Below are positions 1 through 14,636 of a stretch of 64,000 nt of DNA, one piece after another. The first letter of the stretch is position 1. Every line of letters starts with the position of its first letter. Position numbers and translations under genes: made by a program. The stretch is taken from NCBI RefSeq assembly GCF_032362555.1, contig NC_083522.1, forward strand, positions 1,590,001-1,654,000. The letters are read 5' to 3'. The stretch comes from Amyelois transitella (taxonomy: Eukaryota > Arthropoda > Insecta > Lepidoptera > Pyralidae). The notes under the pieces were generated by a model. That model did not search any database. It saw only the letters and a program-made list of their open reading frames with translations, and was not told the origin of the DNA.

Positions 1-4690
<4,690 letters not shown>

Positions 4691-4825
4691 ACGTCATAGC
4701 TAAAACAAATCCATACTGTAATATATGTAACATTACCGAGCGCCTCCCGCCAACAAGTTGTTTTATTACGATATTATTTTAGACTGTACCAAGCTATGAT
4801 TTTGTAAGTGCCGCTAGCGTGAACC

Positions 4826-4831
4826 AATAAA
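4826..4831 (+). terminator. eEF2: eEF2 poly(A) signal
   Basis: AATAAA, 136 bp after the eEF2 stop codon, in the sequence CCAATAAATATTG. It is the first canonical signal downstream of the stop. Confidence 0.75.
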
Positions 4832-4875
4832 TATTGCTGGTCGATATAAATGCATTGTTAATATTACGGTGGTAC

Positions 4876-5224
4876 CGTTTACGCGCGGATGTTGTAGTGT
4901 CGAGTTGGAAAATAATTATAGCAAATATATACATTGAAATTTCACCTGAACAAGTTTACAAAAAACTTAGTAACACGATTTTACGACTCTGAGGAAGGTG
5001 GGTGGTTCACGAGTGAAAAGCGAATGATATACCCCTGTGAGATACGGCAAGGGAACTTGGTATATCGGGAGATTTTAACGCCGAATACAGCTCAATTATT
5101 TGTCACTGGCACGCAAATTATCGTTATTTTGATCTGTATGGTCGCAAATGTTTTAAACCTTGATTATTATATTTTACGTTTCAAGTTTGCATTTAGCGTG
5201 CCAGTTACATTCCGCGCGTAAACG
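4876..5224. repeat. Inverted-repeat segment downstream of eEF2
   Basis: CGTTTACGCGCGGATGT (4876-4892) is matched by the reverse complement of ACATTCCGCGCGTAAACG (5207-5224), with one extra base. A second inverted pair, ACTGGCACGC (5105-5114) with GCGTGCCAGT (5196-5205), lies inside. No clear target-site duplication is visible. The open frame inside (4934-5221) resembles nothing known to me. It could be a small MITE or a CpG-rich regulatory segment between eEF2 and the snoRNA host gene. Confidence 0.5.
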
Positions 5225-5471
5225 AGCAATTTGACTTTAGTATCACTATTATGATATAATATATACGATTTTATGATATCCCTCTTCATTGGTAAGAATT
5301 GTTATCATTATGTAGTTGGGGACACAGGACTTTCTTTACTTATACTGTAATTAATTTTTAAATTATAATTTTTCTATTGTAAAGTCATTGTTTGATTTGA
5401 TTAAGGTAGGGCTTGAGATGTGGTCACATCTGGGCTTTGAAGGTGAGTTGAATTTAATCTTTTTTGTACAT

Positions 5472-5637
5472 AGGTGATCGCATTTTTGGTTAACTATATA
5501 GGCAATCTTTTTGTAAGGTCTAAATAAGTGTGAAGAGTGTGTTTAATGGGTCAAAACGACCTTTTTCTCAATTAACTTCTAAATCATTGAGTAGATACTT
5601 GTTACCATTAAAAGATTTATTATACGTGCGATCACCT
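5472..5637 (+). other. Structured segment in intron 1 of the snoRNA host gene
   Basis: AGGTGATCGCA (5472-5482) and TGCGATCACCT (5627-5637) form a perfect 11-bp closing stem around about 144 nt. Inside are further possible stems: GGTTAAC with GTTACC, GGGTC/GACC around AAAAC, and CTCAAT/ATTGAG. It lies in the only intron of this gene without a recognisable C/D RNA. I see neither clear C/D nor H/ACA boxes, so its class is unknown. Confidence 0.5.
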
Positions 5638-5831
5638 TAAAACTTGCGTTAAAACCGTATACCTTATGTTAATATAACATTTTGTTTTCTTTGCAGAACA
5701 AGTGGTGCGAACAAGGATAAATTTAGGTAAGGCATCTTTATAATTATGTTAATACATTTTAATACCATGTCAAATGAAAGCTATAGAATTTCTGAGATAG
5801 ATACACTCTTACAGAAACTTAAATCAATATT

Positions 5832-5901
5832 TTTTTATGATGATCAAAACACAGACCTGTTCTGACGATATGAGGATAGTTTTTATATTATGCTGAATAT
5901 T
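5832..5901 (+). ncRNA. SNORD25: Box C/D snoRNA SNORD25 (U25) homologue, copy 1
   Basis: C box ATGATGA at 5837-5843, D' box CTGA at 5862-5865, a C'-like TGAGGATA element and D box CTGA at 5893-5896, flanked by short AATATT pairing. The segment before D', CACAGACCTGT, is the conserved U25 guide and is complementary to ACAGGUCUGUG of 18S rRNA. The fifth base before D' pairs with the G known as Gm1490 in human 18S. The D box ends 74 nt upstream of the next exon. The role is to guide 2'-O-methylation by fibrillarin. Confidence 0.88.
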
Positions 5902-6369
5902 TTTACTTACTTTATAACTTTGAAATACTTTAACAAAATGTGTTAATTCTAATTGAAATTTTCTCCATAGGTTCTGCGGTCTTTGAATGTGGACTCGTTA
6001 TAGATGAAACAATGCTTACCGTGCCGAAATAACGTAAAGGTAAGAATAATCTTTTTTTTTTTATTTGCACATGTAGTTCTAAATTTACATATCTAGTGCA
6101 TTCGTATTTTATATAAAATTTAGGATAGGACACAAAAAGTCTCACTGTGGAATATTGCAGTTGCTTCCATATCCGGATCCAGTGAAATGTGAAAGATTTG
6201 GCAAATACTTATCTTACTGACTGGGCAACCACATTTTGCCCATGGTACAGTCACCACCTTATTACCGCGTCAGGTCTTTGCACGGTAACTTGATATGCAG
6301 TTGACTGTATTACAAAGGCAACCAGACCAGAGAAAACAAGCATAATGTAATGAGAGTTCACTTATGAAC

Positions 6370-6530
6370 TAGCCACCCGCCCCGTCTTCGCACGAGTAGC
6401 ATTTATACATATAAACCTTTCTCTTGAATCACTATATCTATTAAAAAAAAACTGTATCAAAATCCGTTACAATAGACATAGTGACAGAGGCGGGAATCGA
6501 CTTTGTTTTATTCTATGTAGTAAAAATTAT
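6370..6530 (+). repeat. RTE-like 3'-end repeat (family D)
   Basis: Starts near CTAGCCACCCGCCCCGTCTT and contains ATAAACCTTTCTCTTGAATCAC, AAAATCCGTT and a TTTGTTTTATTCTATGTAGT end. The same layout recurs at 44.67, 57.31 and 62.21 kb. It is inserted in intron 3 of the snoRNA host gene. Confidence 0.7.
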
Positions 6531-6587
6531 ATAAAAGTATGATACTAGCAAGTGCCTACCTATCTATAATCCTACAAATACAATGAT

Positions 6588-6647
6588 GATAAAACTAAAC
6601 CAGATTGCCATCGTGAAGGTTTTATAAGCTCAACAGGACTGATGATA
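6588..6647 (+). ncRNA. Box C/D snoRNA, 28S-directed guide, copy 1
   Basis: C box ATGATGA at 6593-6599 and D box CTGA at 6639-6642. Upstream of D is AAGCTCAACAGG, complementary to CCUGUUGAGCUU, a conserved stretch of large-subunit rRNA as I remember it; the fifth base before D would select the G of CCUG. D ends 71 nt before the next exon. The second copy at 8.04 kb shares the guide and the GCCA..GTGA / GCCA..ATGA middle. I do not know its standard name. Confidence 0.82.
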
Positions 6648-6771
6648 TAACATTGCGAATATTAAGTGTATGTTGTGTGTGTCCAAAAACTAAGAATTTG
6701 TAATCATTCCAGGTTTGCCACGCAAGTTTTTAAAGGATACGGGATATGAGACTGCTTTCCTTCAAAGTTTG

Positions 6772-8033
6772 GTAAGTTTAATTTACAGACAAATTTACTC
6801 TGTGCAACTGAAGTAGGTAGTTTATAAGTACGATTTGTAAAGATATTTTTGGATATATCATTAGAGAAAATCCCAAGCTTATATTAGACTTAGTGTTCAA
6901 CATATTTGTATCAAAAATTGTAATAAGAAGAAAGCAGGAATCGTGGCAATTGGAAAGAAGAATGGCGAACTTCTATACAATTTCAGACCTGGACTTAGGA
7001 GTCCCGTTCACGAAAGAAATCTATTGATACTTATAGAACTAATCTAGACAAACAAAAAAGTTAATGGTGTTAATTATATTAAAGTTGGGATTTCAAAAAT
7101 ATTTACACTTGAATGTAACAAGTGAGGTTATTATTTAAGTGTTGTTAACAACATCTAAGTGGCATTTTACATAAATTACTAAACCAATCACTTGCAAATC
7201 GAAAACCAGAAGGCAATGCTAAATGTTAATATTAGATCAAGAATCGTTGAAGTCCAAAAACACGCGTTAAATCGTCAAATAATTTAAAAACCACTAATAA
7301 AACTCGAGCATGAACGATCACAGAAAGTCACGAAAGTAGATTTGAATAGCGATTTGACGTTTGACGTGAATGTATGTAATGACATGGCAATTATTGCTTT
7401 ACGCTGATTGGAGCATACATTATTGAAAAGAAAAAACGTTTAGTTGTGCATGATTTTTGCACTTCAATACGTTTTGTTTTAATTGGTTTTCATAAAATTA
7501 TGAACGAATTTATCTTAATAATCCCTACTTTTTAAATCACGATTTTGTGGTAATAAATAATACGAATTAAACTCTTTTTATTTAATACATTTTCGTTCGG
7601 GCACGCTTTTGTAAAAAATGCGGTCCAGTTTCGCCAATCTTCTTTATTGAGTTATTTTGTCTTTGTAGGTTCTGGGCCTAAATTAAAATAATTTATGAAC
7701 AAAATAGACCTTTGCAGGCTCTTTTTCATTCAATAAATTGTATTTGACAAAAAGCTACAAACTTCCTAAGCACTTCACCTACTTGAGACTAGTGTTTCCA
7801 ATGAACGAACGGATCACTCTTCAAAATGAACACCAGCCTCAAAAAGGTGCTGGTACTTCGCTAAACAAATCTACTACTGGATGAGATGCACCAGCTGAAG
7901 AAACACTTCTAGTATTGGTCACATGCTCACAGTTTGATGAATTGTTTTATATGGAAACACCTAGTTAATTACCCGATTTTCAAAAGAGGTTAATTTTTGT
8001 TGAAATTCCCACAATAGCCCCGGACGAAACCTA
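6772..8033 (+). other. Long intron of snoRNA host gene, mostly featureless
   Basis: AT-rich intron 4 upstream of its snoRNA. I found no convincing gene. A stretch at about 6930-6990 (ATCGTGGCAATTGGAAAG) weakly resembles the family C repeat in reverse. No other C/D or H/ACA candidate was recognised. Confidence 0.5.
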
Positions 8034-8112
8034 ATATTTCAAATGATGATAAAAGTACTCCTGATGCCACCATGACGGTTTTTACAAGCTCAACAGGACT
8101 GACAAATATTTG
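8034..8112 (+). ncRNA. Box C/D snoRNA, 28S-directed guide, copy 2
   Basis: C box ATGATGA at 8043-8049, D' box CTGA at 8061-8064, C'-like CATGACG, and D box CTGA at 8099-8102. The guide AAGCTCAACAGG before D is identical to copy 1. A strong terminal stem is visible: AATATTT before the C box and AAATATT after the D box. D ends 81 nt before the next exon. The sequence before D' differs from copy 1, so the two may not share a second target. Confidence 0.85.
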
Positions 8113-8321
8113 ACTGATATTGTTATTTAGTTTGGTTTTTTTTTATATATTTAATCAGCGTTTATTTTTATTTTTTTAACAGGATCTTCATTGCTGCACG
8201 CATGGTGAACTTGACTTGTGTCAATAAAAAAGGTAATTTTTTTTAATAATTAGTACGATAAATTAGAAAACTTATATAGAAGATAAAATATATGCTTTAT
8301 CAACATTCTAAAAGTTTAAAG

Positions 8322-8391
8322 TTAAAATGATGATCATATCACAGACCTGTTCTGAATTAAATTGAGGTCAATATATTGATGCTGATTAAAT
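8322..8391 (+). ncRNA. SNORD25: Box C/D snoRNA SNORD25 (U25) homologue, copy 2
   Basis: C box ATGATGA at 8327-8333, the same CACAGACCTGT guide as copy 1, D' box CTGA at 8352-8355, a C'-like TTGAGG element, and D box CTGA at 8382-8385. D ends 72 nt before the last exon. The guide matches copy 1 exactly while the rest has diverged, which points to selection on the guide. Confidence 0.87.
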
Positions 8392-8580
8392 GCTTTAATT
8401 GGAAAAATGTGAAATTAAAAAGGCGGGAGAAATAATGTATTTTTCTTGGTTTGCAGGTATAAAACCACCTTTCAGCTCGCAGAATATCTGAAGAAAGTTT
8501 TGTGTTTTATTGAAATATTATTTGTGAAAATGTAATAAATCTTTGATATGTGTATATTTTTTTTTTCATTATGTTTTTAA

Positions 8581-8625
8581 ATACCCCTGATGTCACCATG
8601 ATGGTTTTCACAAGCTCAATATAGT
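8581..8625 (+). pseudogene. Remnant of the 28S-directed snoRNA
   Basis: ACCCCTGATGTCACCATGATGG followed by TTTTCACAAGCTCAA resembles the middle and guide of the 8.04-kb snoRNA. The C box and the terminal D box are missing, and it lies past the poly(A) signal of the host gene. Probably a dead copy. Confidence 0.6.
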
Positions 8626-8753
8626 CCTATTACAGTTTGTATCGGCATCTATATCGAGTCAACCATAGAATTAGATTACGGCCAAGATGATTTAGATTTT
8701 GACAAAGGGCTCAATTTCCACTTGTCAGTTCTTAATTATTTATGAATTACTAG

Positions 8754-8926
8754 TGTTACGAACTCCTTAGAGTATTCCGAACTCCTTTGTAAAGGACAAG
8801 AACTTTGTATTTTAAAATAAGAAAAATAAGAAAATAAATGACTGTCTGTTTTTTAAGCGTGCATCATCTTTTATTTACCAGCGCAAATATTATTATTTTA
8901 TAATTATTTTCAGCAAATTTCCTATA
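8754..8926 (+). repeat. 5' LTR of the BEL/Pao element
   Basis: 173 bp, same sequence as 14637-14809 by eye. It contains AATAAATGACTGTC, a possible poly(A) signal region for the element. Confidence 0.93.
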
Positions 8927-8958
8927 TTTTGGTCCTTTTCGAGCTAAAAACAATAAAG

Positions 8959-11900
8959 ATGATTACACGAAGTCATAATAAAAAAATTGTTGAATGTGAA
9001 CCAACTCAGTCTACATCAAAGGAAAAACAAGGTGAGAATGTTGATAATTCTTTATGTTCTCGACGGTCCTCGGCTTCCTCAAAAACAGTACGTAGGCTTG
9101 CTCTCCAGGCAGAGCACGCACGTCGCCTAGCAAATTTAGAGGCCGAACGGGAACGCATAGCCTTAGAACGAGAGCGCACTGTCTCTGAATTAGAACTTCA
9201 AGCCCAACTCGCCGAAATTGACGACGATACAAATAGTTGTAGAAGTTCCCGTCATAGTGATTCAGTGCGTAGTCATCCTTGTGAGACTGTACAGAGTTGG
9301 CTCGACCAATGTCATAACCCTACTTCAAAAAACAATTTACAGTGTTCGCAGGAGTTTCAGCCTAATGTGAGTGTAGCCTCCGGTCTCCCTACCGTTGTGA
9401 ATACTGCGGCTCATGAAGCCTTCATGACGGCACCGGTGAGCTTGCCTCGGCCCACTGCTGCGCACGGCGTGTTCCAGGATATTACTCCGACTGCTGTCGA
9501 TATCCCGGGCACCTTCCTCGTGCGCCACAATACTCCAAACAGTATTCAACACGATCATTGTAACAAAAATAAAACAGAAAGTAGGGCAAACAATGACTTT
9601 CAGGCACTTGCCCGGGTTATCTCGGAGCTTAACACAAAGAGGCCAAAGGTGAGTAATATTCCCTTACCAATTTTTGACGGTAAACCTTCCGACTGGCTTA
9701 TATTTAGGAAAGTTTTTGATAGCACCAAGCCAGCCTACACCGACGCAGAAAATTTAGCGAGATTAAGTACGGCTTTGCGAGGAACGGCCCGAGAAGCTGT
9801 TTCCATCCGACTCGTCGCTGCGTCGGATCCCGAGGAGGTTATATCTCAACTACATAAAACCTTTGGACAAACCGAGTTGATTATTTTAGGTGAGGTCAAC
9901 AAAATTAAATTATTCCCTCAAATTATTACTTCAGAGAGCAAGGAAATGACCGACTTTGCATGTAGGGTCCGCAGTTGTGTAGACACTATTAAGTTACTAA
10001 ATCAAGTCGAGTATTTATATTCGCCCGAATTATCCAATGCCATCATAAGTAAGCTACCTTCCGCATTACGAGATCACTGGGTTCACTTTGCCTTTGAAAG
10101 AGCCGCTACAGGTATAAGCAAATTGGAGTTACTTTCTCAATTTTTGGACTACGAAACAGAGGTTCGAAACAAGTTCGGTTACATTGAGAACTTTAATTTG
10201 TTAGGTGCTCCCAGTCAGAAAAATAAGGGCAAGGTGGTAACCACTGAATGTACTGTAACTTCTTCTGAATCCGAAGAATCATCTACTGCTAGAAAACACA
10301 TTCAGTTAAACTGTCGCTATTGCAATTTAACTAATCACGCTATAGAGACATGTAGAAAGTTTTTAGCTTTATCTGTAGACGATAGATGGCGTTGGGCGAA
10401 AGAACAAAAGGTATGTCACCGTTGTCTTAAAAAAGGTAATCACAAGTATCGCTTTTGTAAATCAAAAGATGCGTGTGTTGAGGCGTTATGTGGTAAAAGA
10501 CATCACAAATTGTTACATCGATCTTCGCATGAAGTTAATTTGGCGATTGATTCTGAAGATCAGTCAGCAAGTCAATCTGTGTCAAATTTGAGTCAACAAG
10601 TCATCACCCATACTGATATGAAACCGAACTTAAATATTTATCCTTTAAAACCCTTACTTAAAATAATTGCAGTAACAATTAAAGGCCCTACACGTTCTTA
10701 TGACACTTACGCTTTATTGGATGATGGTTCAACCGGAACTTTTATTGATTTTAAAATATCCAAGCTTATAGGTGCTCGTGGCCCAAATGCCCATTTACGA
10801 ATGGACTGTGTAGGGGGGTTATCAAGAGAAACGGCTATAGAATTAGTAAATTTTGATATTCGTGGTCGAAACTGTAATGACTTTTATCATATTAAAGCTA
10901 GGTCATTAGATAATCTTAATTTAGGTGCCCGACAGACGGTTTGTAAAGAATTTGTGAATTCATATTCACATCTTTTAGATATTAGTGACGATGTGGTTTA
11001 TGAAAACGCAGAACCTACAATTCTTATCGGAGTCGATAACTGGCATTTAACTATATCAAGGGAAACTCGCAGTGGTACTAGATCTCAACCCGTAGCATGC
11101 CGAACAGCTTTAGGATGGGTTCTTTATGGCGTGGCTCAAAGCAAAACAAAACAAGTTGAATTCGTTAACCACTGCACCTTAGACGATTGCGACGAAATAA
11201 AGTCTATGATCAAAGATTATTTTAAATTGGATTCAATAGGCATTACGAAGAAAGAGCTTAGATCGTCGAGTGATGAAAGAGCAATTAGGATCTTAGATAA
11301 CACTGCCCATCGTCTCCCGAATGGACAGTATGAAGTAGGGCTTTTGTGGCGAGATGACAACCTTTGCATTCCGGATGGTAGTTATAATCTAGCTTTAAGT
11401 AGGTACATGAGTTTAGAACGAAAATTTGCAAAAGATCCACAGTATGCAAATCAATATAGAGTTAATGTTCAAACCACTATTGACAAAGGTTATGTAGAAT
11501 CTTGTGAGTTCCCACCAAACCCAAAAGCTACTTGGTATTTACCACATTTCGGAGTTACAAACCCCAACAAACCAGGAAAACTACGTGTAGTACACGACGC
11601 TGCCGCTAAATGTAACGGTGTTAGTTTAAATAATATGTTATTGTCTGGCCCTGACTTATTACAATCTCTTTTTGATATTCTTTTAAGATTCCGTGAAGGT
11701 AAGGTTGCAATATCAGGAGATATTCGAGAGATGTTTCCGCAGATAAAAATTCGTGTTCAAGATAGAGACGCGCAACGGTTTTTATGGCGTATAACTCCTG
11801 ATTCTCCTATATCTGCTTTTAGAATGTCTTCTATGATTTTTGGCGCAGTTTCAAGTCCTTTTACTGCATTATATATTAAAAATAAGAACGCCTTAGAATA

Positions 11901-14277
11901 TCAGTCAAGGTTTCCAAATGCCGTCGATGAAATCTTAAATAACCATTATATGGATGATTTTCTCGGAAGTTTCGATAATATAGATGAAGCGGCAGCAATA
12001 GCACGTGATGTATTTTTTATTCATAAACAGGCTGGTTTTGAAATGCGTTCTTGGGTTTCAAATTGCTCCAAAGCTTTAAAATTTATACCCCCAGAATTAA
12101 AAGTTCAGAACACTGAAATTGAATTAGGAAATAGTTCTGTTCCTGTTCGAACTTTGGGGTTAATTTGGTTTCCTTTAGATGATGCAATAGGTTTTAATAT
12201 TCATTCTTCTATTTCTGATTTTCCAGAAAACCCCACGAAACGTAGTGTTTTGTCGCACCTTATGAGCGTTTTCGATCCTTTGGGTTTACTATCTCCTTTA
12301 ACAATCAGAGGCCGAATCCTTTTTCAGGAAGCTTGGCGAAACAAAATAGGTTGGGATGAAACATTACCAAACAATGAAATTATAAAATGGAAACAATGGT
12401 TTTTAGACATTTCTGATTCGGCAAAGTTGCGAATACCGCGGTGTTACATACATTCCTCAAACTTGAAAGTTCTAAAGAGAGAGTTACATTTATTTTGTGA
12501 TGCAAGTAAAGTTGCATATGCTGCAGCTGCATACTGGCGTTTTACATTTGCTGATGGAACTGTAAAAACCACCTTAATTACTAGCAAAGCCCGTGTAGCT
12601 CCAATAAAAATAGTGTCTATTCCAAGATTGGAATTACAAGGTGCTCTTGTAGCAGCTCGACTGGCAGCTTCTGTTGTCAATGCTTGTATCAATAAACCAT
12701 CCGCGCGTTTCTTTTGGTGCGACTCTAAAAATGTTCTTTCTTGGATCCGAACTAGAACATATAACCTCAAACCATTTGTTGCACATAGAGTTTGTGAAAT
12801 TTTGGAAATCTCGTCTGAAAGCGAATGGCATTGGGTTCCCACCGTTGAAAATGTTGCAGATGATGCCACTCGTTTCCGGACTGGTAGCATAAGCAAAAGG
12901 TGGTTTGAGGGACCTCAGTTTTTATTTTTGTCTCAAAGTGATTGGCCTACAGAGTCAACCACAAATATTTCATGTATGTTGGAGACAAATAAAGATATTA
13001 CTTCTACAAATTTTGATACACAATGTAAGAATTTTTTAGTTGCAAACCCAGAACGTTTTAGTTCATGGTTGAAGTTTCAACGCGCAACAGTTTTAGCTCA
13101 AAATTATCTAAGATTATTAAAGTTTAGGTGTTTGCAAAAAAGCGGGGTAGATATTAAGTTGATTGTATGGCTTGATGGCCACATTACTCGTTTCGATCTG
13201 AAGGATACTGGTAACTGTACCAATCGGACACCATATAGCCCTGATCCGACCGCAGAAGATTTACTTCGAGTTCGCCTTCATACATTTCTCGCCTGTCAAA
13301 GATCTGCTTTCTCTGCTGAATATAAATGTTTGATCAATGGCACTCCCATACAGGCAAGCAGTAAACTTAGTAAACTTGAAGTCTTTATAAGCGATGATGG
13401 TTTGATTCGATTAAAGGGACGTGCCCAGTTAGATTTAGACAACGAAACGAAGGACTTTGTCAGACATCCAATAATCCTAGATGGAAATTCTAATGCCATC
13501 AAACTTTTAATAATGTTTTACCATCGCAAGTTTGCCCATGCCAATAATGAGACAATCTTAAATGAAATGAGAAAGGATTTTTTTATATATCGACTGAGAA
13601 GTATTATCAAGAAAGTCGCTTATCAGTGTCAATTCTGCAAAAATCGAAAAGCTACGGCATCAATTCCTCCTACTGGAGACTTGCCTCCAGCTCGGCTTGC
13701 GCATCATAAACGCCCGTTTACATTTATAGGGCTCGATTATTTTGGCCCTCTTAAAGTAAGCATTGGAAGACGATCAGAGAAGAGATGGGTGGCTATTTTT
13801 ACCTGTTTGACAGTAAGAGCGATTCATATTGAGATAGTTAACAACCTTTCAGCCGATTCAGCTGTAATGGCATTACGTCGTTTCATTGCCAGACGTGGTA
13901 CACCATCTGAGATTTGGAGCGATAACGGAACTTCTTTCGTCGGAGCTACCAAAGAACTAAAGGAGCTGTATGGCGCTCCTGTGACTACTTTTGCTGCTAA
14001 TAATTATATAAAATGGCGGTTTATTCCTCCTGCAGCTCCATTTATGGGCGGATGTTGGGAAAGATTGGTTCGTTCAGTTAAAAATGCATTAAAAGTGACC
14101 CTTCCGCCCGGAAAATGTTATCCAGAAGAATTATTGACAACGTTACTAGCTGAAGTCGAAGCATTAATTAACGCTCGCCCTCTCACTTTTGTAGCAGTTG
14201 AATCTAATGATGAAGCTCTTACCCCCAACCATTTTATTTTTGGTTCAAACTGTGCAAGTACGATACCCCCTGACTGA
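8959..14277 (+). CDS. BEL/Pao Gag-Pol polyprotein
   Basis: Open for about 1,772 codons from the first ATG, 8959. The frame extends a little upstream, but only through a TTG inside the primer-binding site. Order: a charged N-terminus; a Gag region (about 9.6-10.2 kb) of the kind found in BEL elements; zinc-knuckle-like cysteines (CRYCNLTNHAIETC near 10313 and HRCLKKGNHKYRFC near 10420); an aspartic protease with ALLDDGSTGTFID near 10710; reverse transcriptase with YMDD near 11950; RNase H with LFCDAS near 12490; an HHCC integrase finger near 13520-13640; and an integrase core with GLDYFGPL near 13730 and SDNGTSF near 13918. The frame stops early at TGA 14275-14277, at a C-run, before the family's C-terminal domain. 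Confidence 0.93.
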   Translation: MITRSHNKKIVECEPTQSTSKEKQGENVDNSLCSRRSSASSKTVRRLALQAEHARRLANLEAERERIALERERTVSELELQAQLAEIDDDTNSCRSSRHSDSVRSHPCETVQSWLDQCHNPTSKNNLQCSQEFQPNVSVASGLPTVVNTAAHEAFMTAPVSLPRPTAAHGVFQDITPTAVDIPGTFLVRHNTPNSIQHDHCNKNKTESRANNDFQALARVISELNTKRPKVSNIPLPIFDGKPSDWLIFRKVFDSTKPAYTDAENLARLSTALRGTAREAVSIRLVAASDPEEVISQLHKTFGQTELIILGEVNKIKLFPQIITSESKEMTDFACRVRSCVDTIKLLNQVEYLYSPELSNAIISKLPSALRDHWVHFAFERAATGISKLELLSQFLDYETEVRNKFGYIENFNLLGAPSQKNKGKVVTTECTVTSSESEESSTARKHIQLNCRYCNLTNHAIETCRKFLALSVDDRWRWAKEQKVCHRCLKKGNHKYRFCKSKDACVEALCGKRHHKLLHRSSHEVNLAIDSEDQSASQSVSNLSQQVITHTDMKPNLNIYPLKPLLKIIAVTIKGPTRSYDTYALLDDGSTGTFIDFKISKLIGARGPNAHLRMDCVGGLSRETAIELVNFDIRGRNCNDFYHIKARSLDNLNLGARQTVCKEFVNSYSHLLDISDDVVYENAEPTILIGVDNWHLTISRETRSGTRSQPVACRTALGWVLYGVAQSKTKQVEFVNHCTLDDCDEIKSMIKDYFKLDSIGITKKELRSSSDERAIRILDNTAHRLPNGQYEVGLLWRDDNLCIPDGSYNLALSRYMSLERKFAKDPQYANQYRVNVQTTIDKGYVESCEFPPNPKATWYLPHFGVTNPNKPGKLRVVHDAAAKCNGVSLNNMLLSGPDLLQSLFDILLRFREGKVAISGDIREMFPQIKIRVQDRDAQRFLWRITPDSPISAFRMSSMIFGAVSSPFTALYIKNKNALEYQSRFPNAVDEILNNHYMDDFLGSFDNIDEAAAIARDVFFIHKQAGFEMRSWVSNCSKALKFIPPELKVQNTEIELGNSSVPVRTLGLIWFPLDDAIGFNIHSSISDFPENPTKRSVLSHLMSVFDPLGLLSPLTIRGRILFQEAWRNKIGWDETLPNNEIIKWKQWFLDISDSAKLRIPRCYIHSSNLKVLKRELHLFCDASKVAYAAAAYWRFTFADGTVKTTLITSKARVAPIKIVSIPRLELQGALVAARLAASVVNACINKPSARFFWCDSKNVLSWIRTRTYNLKPFVAHRVCEILEISSESEWHWVPTVENVADDATRFRTGSISKRWFEGPQFLFLSQSDWPTESTTNISCMLETNKDITSTNFDTQCKNFLVANPERFSSWLKFQRATVLAQNYLRLLKFRCLQKSGVDIKLIVWLDGHITRFDLKDTGNCTNRTPYSPDPTAEDLLRVRLHTFLACQRSAFSAEYKCLINGTPIQASSKLSKLEVFISDDGLIRLKGRAQLDLDNETKDFVRHPIILDGNSNAIKLLIMFYHRKFAHANNETILNEMRKDFFIYRLRSIIKKVAYQCQFCKNRKATASIPPTGDLPPARLAHHKRPFTFIGLDYFGPLKVSIGRRSEKRWVAIFTCLTVRAIHIEIVNNLSADSAVMALRRFIARRGTPSEIWSDNGTSFVGATKELKELYGAPVTTFAANNYIKWRFIPPAAPFMGGCWERLVRSVKNALKVTLPPGKCYPEELLTTLLAEVEALINARPLTFVAVESNDEALTPNHFIFGSNCASTIPPD

Positions 14278-14599
14278 CCGGGATTTGATTAGCCGCCAAG
14301 ACTGGAAGAGAGCTATACGTCTATCCGACCATTTTTGGAAAAGGTGGATTCATGAGTATTTGCCATCGCTGATACCCAGGCAAATAAATTCGCCCAATCA
14401 CCGGAATTTGGCTGTGGGAGATGTCGTTGTAATCATGGACGAAAACCTTCCTCGAGGCACGTGGCCCAAAGGGCGGATTGTGGCTGTGTACTTGGGAAAA
14501 GACAAAAAGGTTCGAATGGCAGACGTAACCACTGAAGGCGGAGTATTAAGGAGACCAGCAAGAAAATTGGTGCAGTTACCTGTATTCCAAAATTCTTAG
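14266..14599 (+). pseudogene. Frame-shifted C-terminal domain of BEL/Pao Pol
   Basis: The conserved tail expected after the integrase (SRQDWKRA, FWKRW, GDVVVI, LPRGTWPKGRI) continues in the next reading frame, from the CCCCC run at 14266-14270 to TAG at 14597-14599. A one-base difference in that run separates it from the main frame. This may be an inactivating indel, a sequencing slip in the homopolymer, or less likely a programmed frameshift. Confidence 0.85.
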
Positions 14600-14636
14600 T
14601 TTTAGTTTGATTAAGTTTGCATTTGGGGGGGGAGAG

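Larger units (their letters stand above)
5320..8556 (+). ncRNA. snoRNA host gene (UHG/SNHG1-like)
   Basis: A spliced non-coding gene. Exon 1 ends at 5442 (AAG|GTGAGT); its start is not fixed. Further exons: 5697-5726, 5971-6039, 6713-6771, 8183-8232 and 8457 to about 8556, with AATAAA at 8534-8539. All junctions are GT-AG, and the exons have no shared open frame. Introns 2, 3, 4 and 5 each hold one box C/D snoRNA whose D box ends 71-80 nt before the next exon (74, 71, 81 and 72 by my count), the spacing typical of intron-encoded C/D RNAs. Two of the RNAs are U25 homologues; U25 lives in the vertebrate U22 host gene (UHG/SNHG1), hence the name. The exons are probably byproducts and the introns the functional part. 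The exact 5' end and promoter are not resolved. Confidence 0.8.

Noticed and set aside
4934..5221. 95-codon open frame
   Set aside because: No recognisable protein; it lies wholly within nested inverted repeats and spans their ends.
8929..8958. Upstream extension of the BEL/Pao frame from TTG
   Set aside because: It overlaps the primer-binding-like site; the first ATG at 8959 is the better start.
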